Positions 46,263-57,096 of a stretch of DNA of 64,000 nt are shown here, in pieces (within the stretch, counting starts at the first letter, position 1; the number at the start of each line of letters is the position of its first letter). Location of the stretch: assembly GCF_020379485.1 (NCBI RefSeq), contig NW_026014653.1, positions 372,001 through 436,000 on the forward strand. Reading direction: 5' to 3'. The notes under the pieces were generated by a model, which made no database searches, was not told the origin of the DNA, and saw nothing but the letters and a program-made list of their open reading frames with translations. Source of the stretch: Brassica napus. Taxonomy: Eukaryota; Streptophyta; Magnoliopsida; Brassicales; Brassicaceae. A program made the position numbers and the translations under genes.

Positions 46263-47974
46263 ATGAATTTGATTTCCAAATCCTTGACGAGAATCGAATG
46301 CTCTCCGCTTTTCCATCCCCAAATCTCATCCGGAAATCGAATCACCCCTCAGCGAATCCGTTTCCACACCGCCGCCGCCGCTGTCTCCGGGAGTGGCGGA
46401 AAGAAACAAAGAGCCAAGGCGCCTCCGGAGATTGTGACGGCGAAGAAGGAGAAGGAATCGGGTCGGCCAAATGAGATAGCCTACGAGAAGGAAGCAGCGA
46501 ATTGGGTGAACCTGATTGGGTTTGTGGATCAGCCAGTTCAATTCGAGGCTTCTTCCGACGGGAAGTTCTGGGCAGGCACTGTTATCTCCCAGAGGTCTTC
46601 TTCAGATTCCTCTGCTTTCTGGTACTACTTCCTCCTCTTCCTCTATAGGAAACGCATTCTTTGGTGTGATTATGATGTAAAGGTTGTGGCTTTGCTTGTC
46701 AGGATTCCGATAATATTCGAAGGTGATTTAGCGAAAACAGCAGATCGATATATAAGTAAAGACGATCTTATTCATGTTTCTGGCAAGCTTTTTATTGATT
46801 CCCCTCCTCCAAATATGACTTATGCTCAATCCAATGTCCAGGTTAGCATTTTTCTCCTTCAGTTTTGTTTGCTTGTTTTTTAGTTTTCTACAGAATCTTT
46901 GTAACCTTGAGGTGGTTTTGCTCACAACAGGTATTGGTACAGAATCTTAGCTTTGTGCAGCCTGCTTCTCCGCCTTTGGTTATATCATCATCATCTAAAA
47001 AGGAAGAAAACGGCGTTAGGAAGCGGCCTGCTTCACCGCCTGTGGTTGTAGCAGCGTCTGAAAGTGGCATTAAGAAACAGCCTGGTATATCTCTTATCAA
47101 CTCTTATTTAGTGTCATGGTGCAAAACCCATTTTTTTCTTATATCCATAAGGTCTGAGTGAGGCTCTTAGGAAGAATGTTTTTTTTTGTAATATCTGGCT
47201 AACCATTGTTTTCAACTCTTTGGCTAATGGTTTGATCAATTTTTTTTTTGAGTCTCTAGCTAGAGCTAAGAAGAATATAGTTATGGATGAAGCTTCTGAT
47301 TCTTGGAATCACCTCATTGAAAATCCTAAAGACTGGTGGGATCATCGTGAAAATAAAGCCAATGGATTGGTAAGTGGCCCATGTGCTTGACAACCTTCAT
47401 CTTATCTTATTTCCGTTGTTTTGACTTCTCGGTTTTTCCTTGCATAGGTAAAACCAAGGCATCCTGATTTCAAAAGCAAGGACAGTAGTCTCTCACTGTG
47501 GCTTAATAAGGCTCCTTCTTGGGTTTTGCCGAAACTAGAAGGACTTGAGTTTGATGTTCTTGTCCGTAAAGGTAGAGGAGTGAAACAACTCAAAGGTAAA
47601 GTTCCCATTGTTTTCCATGTTTAAGATGTGTGCATTTATGTGGCATTTGTTCTTTATGTTTCTCTGAACCGAAGTCTGTCCTGAGATGTTGTAGGAGAAG
47701 AATCATGGAAAGAATTGGTTGAGAATCCTGATAAATGGTGGGACAATAGAATTGACAAGGTAGTACCATATTGTTTGCTAAATTTTGTCTTATCAATCTT
47801 TTGAATATCGACTATTTGATCACAAGATCGTTGTTGTTTGTGTAGAGAAACGCAAAAGCTCCTGATTTCAAACACAAGGAGACAGGTGAAGCACTTTGGC
47901 TAAATGAGTCTCCTACTTGGGTGTTATCAAAACTGCCACCAGTCAAGAAGAGACAAGAAATCACCGTCTCGTAG
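46263..47974 (+). CDS. OSB2: Organellar single-stranded DNA-binding protein (367 aa)
   Basis: Plant-specific OSB protein; by collinearity OSB2/PTAC9 (At4g20010). Seven exons: 46263-46621, 46703-46841, 46931-47084, 47260-47369, 47448-47595, 47695-47759, 47846-47974; GT-AG borders, 1104 nt. The Arg/Ser-rich N-terminus (MNLISKSLTRIECSP) is a likely organelle transit peptide. Exons 1-3 give the SSB-like OB fold (NWVNLIGFVDQPVQFEASSD ... LIHVSGKLFID). Exons 4-7 give two PDF motifs (W..LIENPKDWWDHRENK ... PDFKSK and WKELVENPDKWWDNRIDK ... PDFKHK), the family's own ssDNA-binding module. The family limits recombination in organelle genomes and associates with nucleoids. Frame intact; start is the first ATG after the leader. 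Confidence 0.93.
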
Positions 47975-48313
47975 CCTTATTAGAATCGTTATCGCCTTGT
48001 AAAGAGCTCCAAGTGTTTACAGAATTAATCATTTTTCAATCTCTAAGTTAACGCATCAGAGTTGCTATGAATCTTTGGTCACTATACTTGATACAAAATA
48101 GCTCAACGGAAATGGCTAAAAATCTCAAGTAAAATAGGCAGGCTAAATTTTAAAAGAATGATTTGCAAAAATATTTCAAGTTAACTGATGCAACCAAACA
48201 ATGTAGAAAGCTGACTAACAAAACTATGTACTCTACAACTTAATAAAAAGTGTTGCTCTGATTATCCCCTCCTGATTCAGCTCATTCCACAGCAGCAAGC
48301 ATCATGTCTCTGT

Positions 48314-50171
48314 CTAGTATCTTCTCCCCTGTGGAAACTGAAAATATTGACTATATCAGCAACAAATATGTGTGGAAAATGGAATGTACTTAAATGCAAG
48401 ATTATTTACGGTCAAGAACTTACTTGGTCAGAACCCTGTTGACCTGCTGGATTATTGTTGTTCCAGTCTCCAGCTGCATTCCTCTGCTCAGCCTGTGGAA
48501 TTGTTTGATTCACCTCTAGTCCAGGTCCGGCATATCCCTGACTATATCCAAGATTGGGATTTCTAGCTCCTGGTGCAGGACCATAGTTCCCATTCATAGG
48601 CCCTCCTTGGTTGTAACCTCCTTGTGGTCCTTGGCTATAGTTACTAGGTCCCCCTTGACCGTAACCACCTGGTGGTCCTTGGAATGGAGGCACCGGAGAT
48701 CCCTGGCCTTGATTGTAACCTGCCTGATATGGAGGTGGTGGAGATCGCGGCGGTCCTTGGTTGTAACCTCCCTGAAATGGTGGAGGAGGAGCTTGATTTC
48801 CTTGTCCTGGAGGACCATAGCTCTGCTGAGGACCACCATAGCCTCCTCCACCACCTTGCATTGGCGGTTGCTGACCATAATTTGGGTTTCTTTGGAAATT
48901 TTGAGGACCGCCTTGACGGTCAGATCTCTGATTGAACTTATCACGGGTTCTTCTGTTAGCCTGAATTGGTGGCGGCCTGTGTGTGATAACTCCATTCTCA
49001 TATTTATCTCCTGAAGAAAAACAAGAAAATATTAAAAAAAGAAATTGTAGAGTTGCAAGAATCAGCATGGGAAGGTTCTGCAAAACCCCCTGCTCACCTC
49101 CATACGCTTTGTTCACGGGATCAATGTATGAATCTGGCAACACAAACACAACTCCGGGTAGATCTGTTAACAAGCCAAAACAAGTGAGAAATCTAGTGAA
49201 AATAGCTTCTTCGAAAGGAAAAGAAAAAACAAGGCTATCCGAACTACACACCCTTGAACTTTTCGGATTCTTGTTCAGTCATGATAGCTTGAAACCCTTG
49301 GTATGTTGTTGTGCTACAGGCATACATCTTCGTCTTGGCCTCTTCCAAGCTGACTCAACCACAAACACCCAAAGAAAGACAAAAAAAAAAAAAAAAAAAA
49401 AAAAAGAGTAAATGTAAGCTGATGTCTTGTTTAGCTTCAAACGAAAAGCATCAGTAAAAACATCCCCACAAGAGACAAACCCATCTAACGCATTTCATAT
49501 CCTAAAGGAACAGAGACACAAACACATACAAATAGATGTGTAATAAAAGAAAACAAAATTTCAAAGACCCAGACTTTGAAACTTCATGTAGTAAGAAACA
49601 CAAAGCTTGCAGATCAATAGATCTCTCTTGTCTTACTGTCCAACTAAAGCATCAGTAAAACATCCACATCAGGCACAAACCTATATAATGCATTCCATAT
49701 ACAAAATGATCAAAGGAACAGTGACCACGAAAGTAGAAACACACACAAACTGATCGTGTAATAAAAGAAGATGAAATTTCAAAAGACCAAGACTTTTGTA
49801 ATAACGAACCTGATACCAAGCCCAGCGGCGCAGGTTTGCTCGTAGGTAGAGACCATTTCCTCAGGAGACAAAGGATTATCCTTGGGGAAATCCATGGTGA
49901 TGAGCCAGTGATTGAAATCGCATCCTTCGAACAGCACAGTGTCTTCCGTGATCTCATCGCCTTCTTTGTAGAGCTTGTACTGCCTCGTCGAAAACAGCCT
50001 CACCGGAGCTCGAGTAGTTGTTACTTCCGTTAAACGCGCTAAAACGGATCTCTGTACCAAAGGGAAATCGGCTGTTGGAGCAACGGAAGATGTAAATAGA
50101 GAGATTGATCGGTTAAGAAGTGAAGTTGCTGTGAGTAACGCTCGCCGGAGACGGTGAGATATCATCGCCAT
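48314..50171 (-). CDS. MORF1: Multiple organellar RNA editing factor (378 aa)
   Basis: MORF/RIP family protein required with PPR proteins for C-to-U editing of organellar RNA; by position MORF1 (At4g20020), mitochondrial. Minus-strand exons 50171-49810, 49349-49252, 49163-49098, 49010-48424 and 48337-48314, GT-AG, phases fit, 1137 nt. The N-terminus ([20 protein letters not shown]) is an amphipathic targeting peptide. The MORF box runs from [20 protein letters not shown] through [19 protein letters not shown] to [15 protein letters not shown]. The C-terminal half is a Gly/Pro/Gln-rich low-complexity tail with NQGGP- and GGYGQ-type repeats, as in longer MORFs. The tiny last exon (FPQGRRY) is my inference; without it the frame ends QVSS. 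Intron 1 contains a (A)23 run near 49382. Confidence 0.92.
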
Positions 50172-50453
50172 AACTGCCGGAGAAGAAGAGAGAAATGTTG
50201 AAAGAGTAGTGACGTAACTAGGGCTTTGTGGGGTTTTACAATAAATTAATAAATTGTAATTACCTTTAAAGCCCTTCTCGTTTCGATTCTTTTAAAATAC
50301 ACCCCTTTTGTTTTAATTGAAAATAATCCAAAAACTTAGGTATTAATGGGCTTTAAAGCGCGAATAAAAAGAGCTTATAAACGCTGTCGTTTTGAAAATC
50401 CTCAAACGACGATATCTTTACGACTGATTCTTCTCTCCGGCGGCCGTGGAACA
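50172..50453. promoter_or_regulatory. Bidirectional promoter, MORF1 / RRM gene
   Basis: 282 bp separate two divergent start codons. ATGGGCTTTAAAG near 50346 contains a site II-like TGGGCT. No TATA box obvious on either strand. The short spacing suggests shared control of the two genes. Confidence 0.5.
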
Positions 50454-51339
50454 ATGTGGTCGGCGACGCTCGCTTTCCCTTCCTTAGTGGCTTCTTCAAC
50501 TTCTCTGTCATGTTACAGAAACCGTAGACTTCTGAAGATCCAAGCTTCGCTGTCTAATTACCCTCTAGCGAGCAAAATCATGGTCAGAAGTAAGTTTAGG
50601 CCTTTCACTATTAATAGCCTCCCGTTGAGATTAGCTGCGTATCGAGTCAGGATTGTAGCTGTGACACATGTGATAGTGTCCTGACGACGTTTTATATATC
50701 AGTTCATGTCCTGAAGCATAACAATCATAGTGAAATTGAAGTTGGTTTTTAGTTTCAATCTGGTGATTTCTCTATGTTAATGGTGTTTCCTCGCTTTTGA
50801 AATCTGCAGATTTGCCGTTTTCGACAAGTGAAGATTTTCTACAAAAGGAGTTTTCAGCTTTTTGGAGAGATAGCTGAAGGTACGTTAGCTTGGCTGTGTC
50901 TGAAGTTACTCTATGTTTCATGTTGTCTCCAAATCCAACTTTGGATAAGGTTAATTGATGTAACTTTACTCTTTTTTTCAAACACAGTGAAGCTTGTCAA
51001 AGATGAGTCAATGAAGAGATCAAAAGGTTTTGCCTTTATTCAATTCACGTCTCAGGATGATGCATTTCTAGCCATAGAGACCATGGACCGTAGGGTAAAA
51101 GCTTCTTTACCCCACACAGATTTAGATGGGTTTAAACAAGTTTATATTTTTATGTATCCAAATCAACCAGAATGGTTTCCATCATGTAACAGATGTACAA
51201 TGGCAGGATGATATACATTGACATTGCCAAACCAGGGAAGCTTGATTTCCAACAACAGCCTAGGACTTCTGGTCCCCCTGAGAAGCTGCAAGTGCCAGAA
51301 GAACCGGCCAATAATGAAGTCGCTGATTGCTGGTATTAG
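50454..51339 (+). pseudogene. Small RRM RNA-binding protein gene with 1-nt frameshift
   Basis: By position and sequence the counterpart of At4g20030 (RRM protein, probably plastid or mitochondrial). Exons 50454-50589, 50810-50879, 50988-51094 and 51193-51339, all GT-AG. The start MWSATLAFPSLVASS is a transit-peptide-like stretch. RNP2 (MVRNLPFST), RNP1 (KGFAFIQF) and a C-terminus ending NNEVADCWY are present. Exon 2 is one base too long: a run of five T at 50859-50863 shifts KEFSAFGEIAE out of frame and leads to TGA. With four T the protein would be about 150 aa. All splice sites remain intact, so the event is recent or a homopolymer sequencing error. Confidence 0.75.
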
Positions 51340-51460
51340 TTGTCAAACCGGCCCACATTATACATATACTCCCCTCCCTTCCGTTAAGATGGATGTTTTA
51401 GAAAATAATGCTTTAAATTTTTAATAGGACAAATGATCAATATGAACACATGTTGTTTTT

Positions 51461-53217
51461 CTACTGATAAACAATCACTGACACAGTTCCAGTTACAGCT
51501 CTATCAGTTTCTACAACTACCACATTGTTGGAAACATTAGTCACTGCACTCGCAGGAATCTGTCCAGACTGCGCTAAAAACGAATGTTGGTAATGGTCTA
51601 TCCGGTTAGGGAATACCAAAACAGACGAAAAATCAGCGACCCATCTCGTCCCGTTACCAGAAACTTTAGACCTCCCGGTCGTTGATTTCATCACCATCCC
51701 TTCCACATTGTTCTGATCAATCACAACCTGACCAACCTCATGAAACTCTCCTTCTAGCTTAACCATCGGAAAGTTGTGTTTAGGATCGCCACTAAACATG
51801 TTATTAACAATATTCACACCGTTAATCCTCCCATGCACCGATCTCAACACGATGTTCGCATCTCCCAAGAAGAGAGCGTTTGTGACATGAACGTGAACAG
51901 GGTCTTCAATGACTATACCTGTGTAATCAAGGTAACAATTGTCTATCCTCGTCAAATGAGACTTCACTAGAATGCCTATTCCACCAAACCATGTAGCCTT
52001 ATTGTAGCAATGCACGCCTGTTACCATATTGGCCTGGCCATTCAACAAGATACCGATCCCTGCCGAGAAAATGACTACATCCGTTATGGCGTTATCGGTG
52101 CTCGAGATATCGATCCCTGTCCCGGAGAATTGTCTTTCTTGTTTGTCTCCGCCTACAGTTGAATGTTGTCCTAGGAAGGTGTTTGAAATGTATGTCTCGT
52201 GCCCTCCCTGGACTTTGATCCCTTGTGTTGTGAAATGGAGGAAGTAGCAATCTGTTATACGGATACGAGCTGAGTTGATTACCAAAATGCCCCCTCCTCG
52301 GAAGCTTGAGTCGAATAGAACATCTTTGAACGTTACGTCCTCAAAGAAGATCCCGGAGTTCTGGTCTTTCTGGTCGGAGAACGTATCTTCCAGCGACATT
52401 TTCATCGATGTCACGAGTTCGACCAAATGTCGATCACCAGGAAACACTTCTGATGCCCGGAATGTCCCTCCTTTTACCTGAATTACACCCAAGAAAATGA
52501 GTTAAGATTCAATCTTAATTTACAACTTTCTCTAACAAAGTCCAATTTGTTGAATTATAGGTAAATAATTACAAAATATTCAAAAATAAAATTTTCCAAA
52601 GTTATTCTAATTTTTGTATAAAGTTTCTTTGATAAAAAGTCTAATTTGTTGAAATATAAGTACATATTCAAAGTTTTTTTTTTCTTGCAAGTTTCATAAG
52701 CAAAGAGACTCTTAAAGGGACTAACCAGGAGATTTCCACCACCGGAGGAAGGGAATCTGAGAGGTTTACCGATCTTGTAACTGCCACCTTGGAGATCAAT
52801 AACAACACCTCCAAGATCAGCAACACGTGGCAGCATGTTAAGCTCAGTTTGTAACTGAAAAGCATCGGTTAAAGCTTCAAGTATTGCGTCGCTACTGTCT
52901 TGTCCACCTGTCGGGTCAGCTCCGTAGCTAATTGGGTATATCACTCTGCCCACCTGCACCAAAACCAAACTCACACGCTCACAAAATACATTCACACGTG
53001 CGTGTATATACTTACTGAAATGTGGGAAATGCTTTACCATTTTGGGAAATGGAGAAGAAGGAGAAGACAATGGTGGGAGAGAGGGAGTGACTGCGAGTCT
53101 TTCTTGGATCTTCTCTTGGATTTCAAGAAGCTTTGTCATGTCTCTTCTTAAGGAAGATATCTCATTAAATTTAGTTGAAATAGTGATGAGAAAGCAAACA
53201 AAGTAATAGAGTCTCAT
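51461..53217 (-). CDS. Pectin-lyase-like / polygalacturonase-like protein (474 aa)
   Basis: Counterpart of At4g20040, a QRT3-related member of the pectin-lyase-like right-handed beta-helix proteins. Minus-strand exons 53217-53038, 52953-52726 and 52477-51461, all phase 0, GT-AG, 1425 nt. The N-terminus (MRLYYFVCFLITISTKFNEI) is a signal peptide for secretion. VIYPISYGADPTGGQDSSDA opens the pectate-lyase superfamily domain; LGGVVIDLQGGSYKIGKPLR and the repeating GILVINSAR, GTGIDISSTDNAITD and GIGILLNGQANMVTG strands form the helix. It is expected to act on cell-wall pectin, but activity of this subgroup has not, to my knowledge, been shown. Tail-to-tail with the RRM gene (122 bp) and next to its QRT3 paralogue. 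Confidence 0.9.
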
Positions 53218-54302
53218 CTTGTTCTTCTTGATTTTTTGCCTTCTTGAGAGAACGAGAGAAACGATGAAAGAGAGTTAACTATGAGGAGTGGTTATAAAGA
53301 AGATGCAGGTTGATAGTGTTTAAAGGTCATTATTTGTGTTGGAAATATTTGCTTTTGCTATTCCAATGAACCGACTCGAATTCCAATATATTTAACAGAA
53401 TGATTTTTAGTGGGTATTTTTGCTTTATTCACACGAAAAATGCAAAGACTAGAAAAAGATCAAGCATGCATGTTGGTAGAAAGCTGAAGTTCATAAAGTT
53501 ACATAGAACTCTCTGATGACAAAATAATTTTGTGATTTTTTAATCATAAATTATGCTTTCGTAGTTTATGTTATATCAGTCTAAATAATAATTAAATATA
53601 TGTCGTTTTACGGTTTCAACGTTTAAATCAACCAATTTTTAATTTATTTGTTTGATTCTGCAATTTTACTATGCATATTTCATGTTATACGAATTTCTGA
53701 AGCATTATTGATTTTATGAGAAAATAAATCTTTCGTATTAGACTTTGCTTACACCCCCATGTTATACTTTAATCGGCATAAAGTTTGCTTTGTTCCAAAT
53801 TATTTATCAATTATAAGAGAATAATAATTTTGATTTTCACCGACTTTCTTTGTTAATAAAGTTTTAGCTTTCTTTATGCAAAAAAAAAGAAGAAATTTGC
53901 AGAATGATTACTGAAAAATTAAAATGGAGAATTAATGCTGAGGATATAAATAATTTACTTTAAGGAGAACACCTAAATAAGTAGATGCAGAACCTTGAAG
54001 TCTCCTTCATAGATCTTTCTTCTTTTGTTGCCGACTTTGTAGACAACTATTTACATTAGGTTACTAGTATTATTTGATTCTAAATTTCTAATGTAAGGAA
54101 AAATAGAGCAGATAGTTGTTGGCCAGAACATAATTTCAGAAGTAATAATACTATCAAATTTATTATTCATTATATTGAATTTCATCTCAGAGAAACTAGT
54201 AAATATTTTGGCAAAGTAAAATAAACTAATAAATGTATTGAGAAAGTAAAGGAAACTAGTAAATGTCTGCCAACAACTCTTCAACTGTAATAACAATCAA
54301 AC
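53218..54302. other. Intergenic region between the two pectinase-family genes
   Basis: No gene seen; the first 100 bp are the leader and promoter of the 53217 gene, the rest AT-rich. A short duplication of ACTAGTAAAT(A/G)T with GAGAAAGTA-type flanks occurs at 54195-54265. Confidence 0.45.
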
Positions 54303-56760
54303 TCATTGATCCACCGTTACATACACTTTTGCAGTAACAGGTGCGTTTGTCTCAACGACCACTCGGTTACCCGAAACGTTTCTCACCTGCTCACCGCGTG
54401 AACAAGAAACCCACCACCTTCACGCGCTACGAGCGTGCACTGCACGTGGATGATTAAATTCGGAAAGAGCAAAACCGGGTTGAAATCGACGATCCAAGAC
54501 GTTCCGTTTCCATCAACCGATCCTTTAGCTACCGTCGATCTGATTGCCATTCCATTCACACTGTTCCGGTCAATGACCACTTGGTCAACATTCTCAAACG
54601 CCTTACTCGTCTGATCCAATTGAACAATCTGGACTCCATTACCCGGCCCGGAAAACTTATTGCCAACAATATCAAAATAAATACATCGCCCAAGAAAAAC
54701 GTTCCAGAAACTTTCAGCTGAACCGGGTTTTCCGCGACAATACCGGTATAATCCAAGTATGAATCCACAATTCGGTTCTGAGTTAAACCAGGTAGTTTCA
54801 AATAAATCCCGGTCCCGCCAAAACCGGTTGCTTTGTTATAACAATGCACACCAGAAAAAAGGTTCGCCTGTCCTGATATCATTACCCCGATAGCCGCGGA
54901 GAGAATATAACGGTGTCCGTGATGGCGTTATCGTTACCAATCAGATTCACTGCGGTGTCGGAGTATTTTCTCTCTCCTCTGTCTCCACCGGCGGTTATGT
55001 GTTAACCGAGAAACGAGTTTCTAGTCTCGTGTCCTTTTTGGACGATAATGCCGTTAGTGTCTCCGAATCGTGTGATGTAACAGTTGTCAATGCTTGTCCG
55101 GAGAGAATTGATGACGACGATTGCCCCGCCGTGATAGTTGCAATCGATGAGAAGATCTCTGAGAGTTATAAATTCGAAGATGTACTGTAACTCTGTAAGT
55201 CTGTAACTTTGACGACTCGTCGTTGAGTTCGATTATATACTTATCGACTAAAATCATTTGATGCCCTTAATGTTCTTCCGCTGATCTGACTGACGTGTTA
55301 CAAGTCAATAAAAAGAAACCATTAATATCAAATATATAAAAATGTATATGCAAAGAAACAGCGATATTAGAACATGTAGAAAGAAAATATGGAATTATAG
55401 GATTTTTCAAGTTGAGATTTTTGAACAAACTATTTTCATAATTTTGAAATGATAATTATAATATAAAAACGATGATATAAAATATGGTTTACACTAAGTT
55501 TCACAATTTTAAACTTCTTTTGAATTCAAATATTTTCATTATTTCAAACATTATGATGACATGTTATGCTTTGATGGATACTTTGAATACTTTATATATA
55601 GAGTATAATGTTTGAAATTATGAAAGAAACATGCATAGAAAGAAAGAAATCATTCTGTTCTCTTGAAATAAAAAATAATGATCATTTATTTCGTTTTCGT
55701 TTGGTTCACCAAACCTACGAGCATGCATCTTTAATCAAGTTTACGTTTCCACGAAGGTTCTGTTGAGAATGTCATGTTTTAAACTTTTATTTAACAGATG
55801 GAAGCAGTGTCATATCACGTCACATAGACGGGCCATAGAGACATATTTAAATGAAGATATACCCGCACCTAACTCTACTTGTAAACTTGCCTTTGACAAA
55901 TTTAATATAGTTTGACAAAAAGAGATACTTACTACGAGATTACCCGCACCGGCTGAGGGAAACCGGAGAGGACGTCTGATTAAGTAGCTTCCACCTTCAA
56001 GATCTGTTCTTGCTCCTCCAATAACATTTATACCTTCCATCAATACTCCATGATTTGGACCATCAAACGCACCTTCCATAGCTTTTGGCTCCGATTGGTA
56101 ACCATCGCTTAATCGCGGAATCACAGAAATAATAGTTAAGCTGCGGAAAAAAATTAATTAAGCGGCGGAAAATTTTAAAATTTGTGGAATGGTGGAATAT
56201 ATATTAAATTGATTAAACTATTTTATATGATATTTATTTTTTATAACAAAAAAACAAATAGCAATAATTAAACTAATGATTATAAATCTGAAAACAAGTA
56301 AAATGTATTAAAAGTATTTTAGTTTTTATTATAAATATATAGTTTATCTTTCAATATGTTTTAACAATAGATTAACATTTTATAATATAAAAGTTATAAG
56401 AAATTTGTATTTACAACATAACTATTCATCATTAAAATATTATTAGTATGTATTTTAAATTTTAAGATAGTATTAACATATAATTGAATAATATAAAAGT
56501 GTTAATTTTGTAAACTTTTCCACCATAATCTATTAAAACTCACTTTTCCACTTAATAAACTTTCTCTTTATAATTTTGTCAGTAAAAACGCAAATTTTTT
56601 TTCAATTCCGTAACATTTTTTTGATTGGTAAAATATTTGCGGAATCGCGTTTCATATGCCATTCCGCCATTCCGCATGGTTACCAATCAAAGCCTTTCCC
56701 TATGGGATCGGCACCATATGATGCACTCGATACACTCGTGGACCGAGTACTGCCTACACC
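54303..56760 (-). pseudogene. QRT3: QRT3 polygalacturonase, degenerate
   Basis: QRT3 is the secreted polygalacturonase that degrades the pollen mother cell wall so microspores separate. This copy, minus strand, keeps recognisable pieces: SYGADPIGKG (about 56715), AMEGAFDGPNHGVLMEGINV (55980-56090), LQYIFEFITLRDLLIDCN (about 55185), SGQANLFSGVHCYNKATGFG (about 54860), VNGMAIRSTVAKGSVDGN and a C-terminal VVVETNAPVTAKVYVTV. Lesions seen: a 1-nt loss before SYGADP, a 600-bp transposon in the next codons, a two-residue loss plus CAG/CAA-to-TAA stop in NSFLG*HITAGG (about 55005), a frameshift near 54895, disruption after FLGDVFIL (about 54690), and an 8-nt insertion near 54385. It cannot make the enzyme. 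An exon 1 remnant may lie at 56880-56960. Confidence 0.9.
56090..56694. mobile_element. Transposon (MITE-like) inserted in QRT3 exon
   Basis: About 600 bp between inverted ends GATTGGTAACCATCGC and (reversed) GATTGGTAACCATGCGGAAT; the host QRT3 reading resumes on both sides. The interior is AT-rich and non-coding with several GCGGAAT motifs at the ends. The GATTGGTAA end recalls the MITE at 30541, but no clean target duplication was found. Confidence 0.65.
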
Positions 56761-57000
56761 AAGCATGCATCACATATATATCATGTCATCTAATCAAACA
56801 AATAACCTAAGACAACAACTTTTGAACAAAAGCCAATCATACATAAACGCCGTACGATCGTCATGATAGATAGGGTTATATTTACCTGAAGAGGTGTAGG
56901 AGGACTGGAGGAGATACAAAAGCCGACAGATTTAGACGAACAACTGATGCCTTAACAGCTTGCATTTCCGCATTTCCGCATGATTTAATATGATTCTGTT

Positions 57001-57096
57001 TGAAGTCATTTGGTTTTGATAATCCTTGTCAATAATCATCCCTAAGCTTGAAGTCATTTGGTTTTGATAATCCTTGTCAATAATCTTCCCTAAGCC
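57001..57096. repeat. 48-bp tandem duplication
   Basis: Two adjacent copies of a 48-bp unit beginning TGAAGTCATTTGGTTTTGAT; they differ at two positions. Confidence 0.92.

Noticed and set aside
48607..49014. 135-aa plus-strand frame rich in Arg/Ser/Trp
   Set aside because: It is the antisense of the Gly/Pro/Gln-rich MORF1 tail; low-complexity coding DNA leaves long antisense frames open.
54999..55190. 63-aa plus-strand frame
   Set aside because: Antisense of the QRT3 relic, whose minus-strand reading matches the family.
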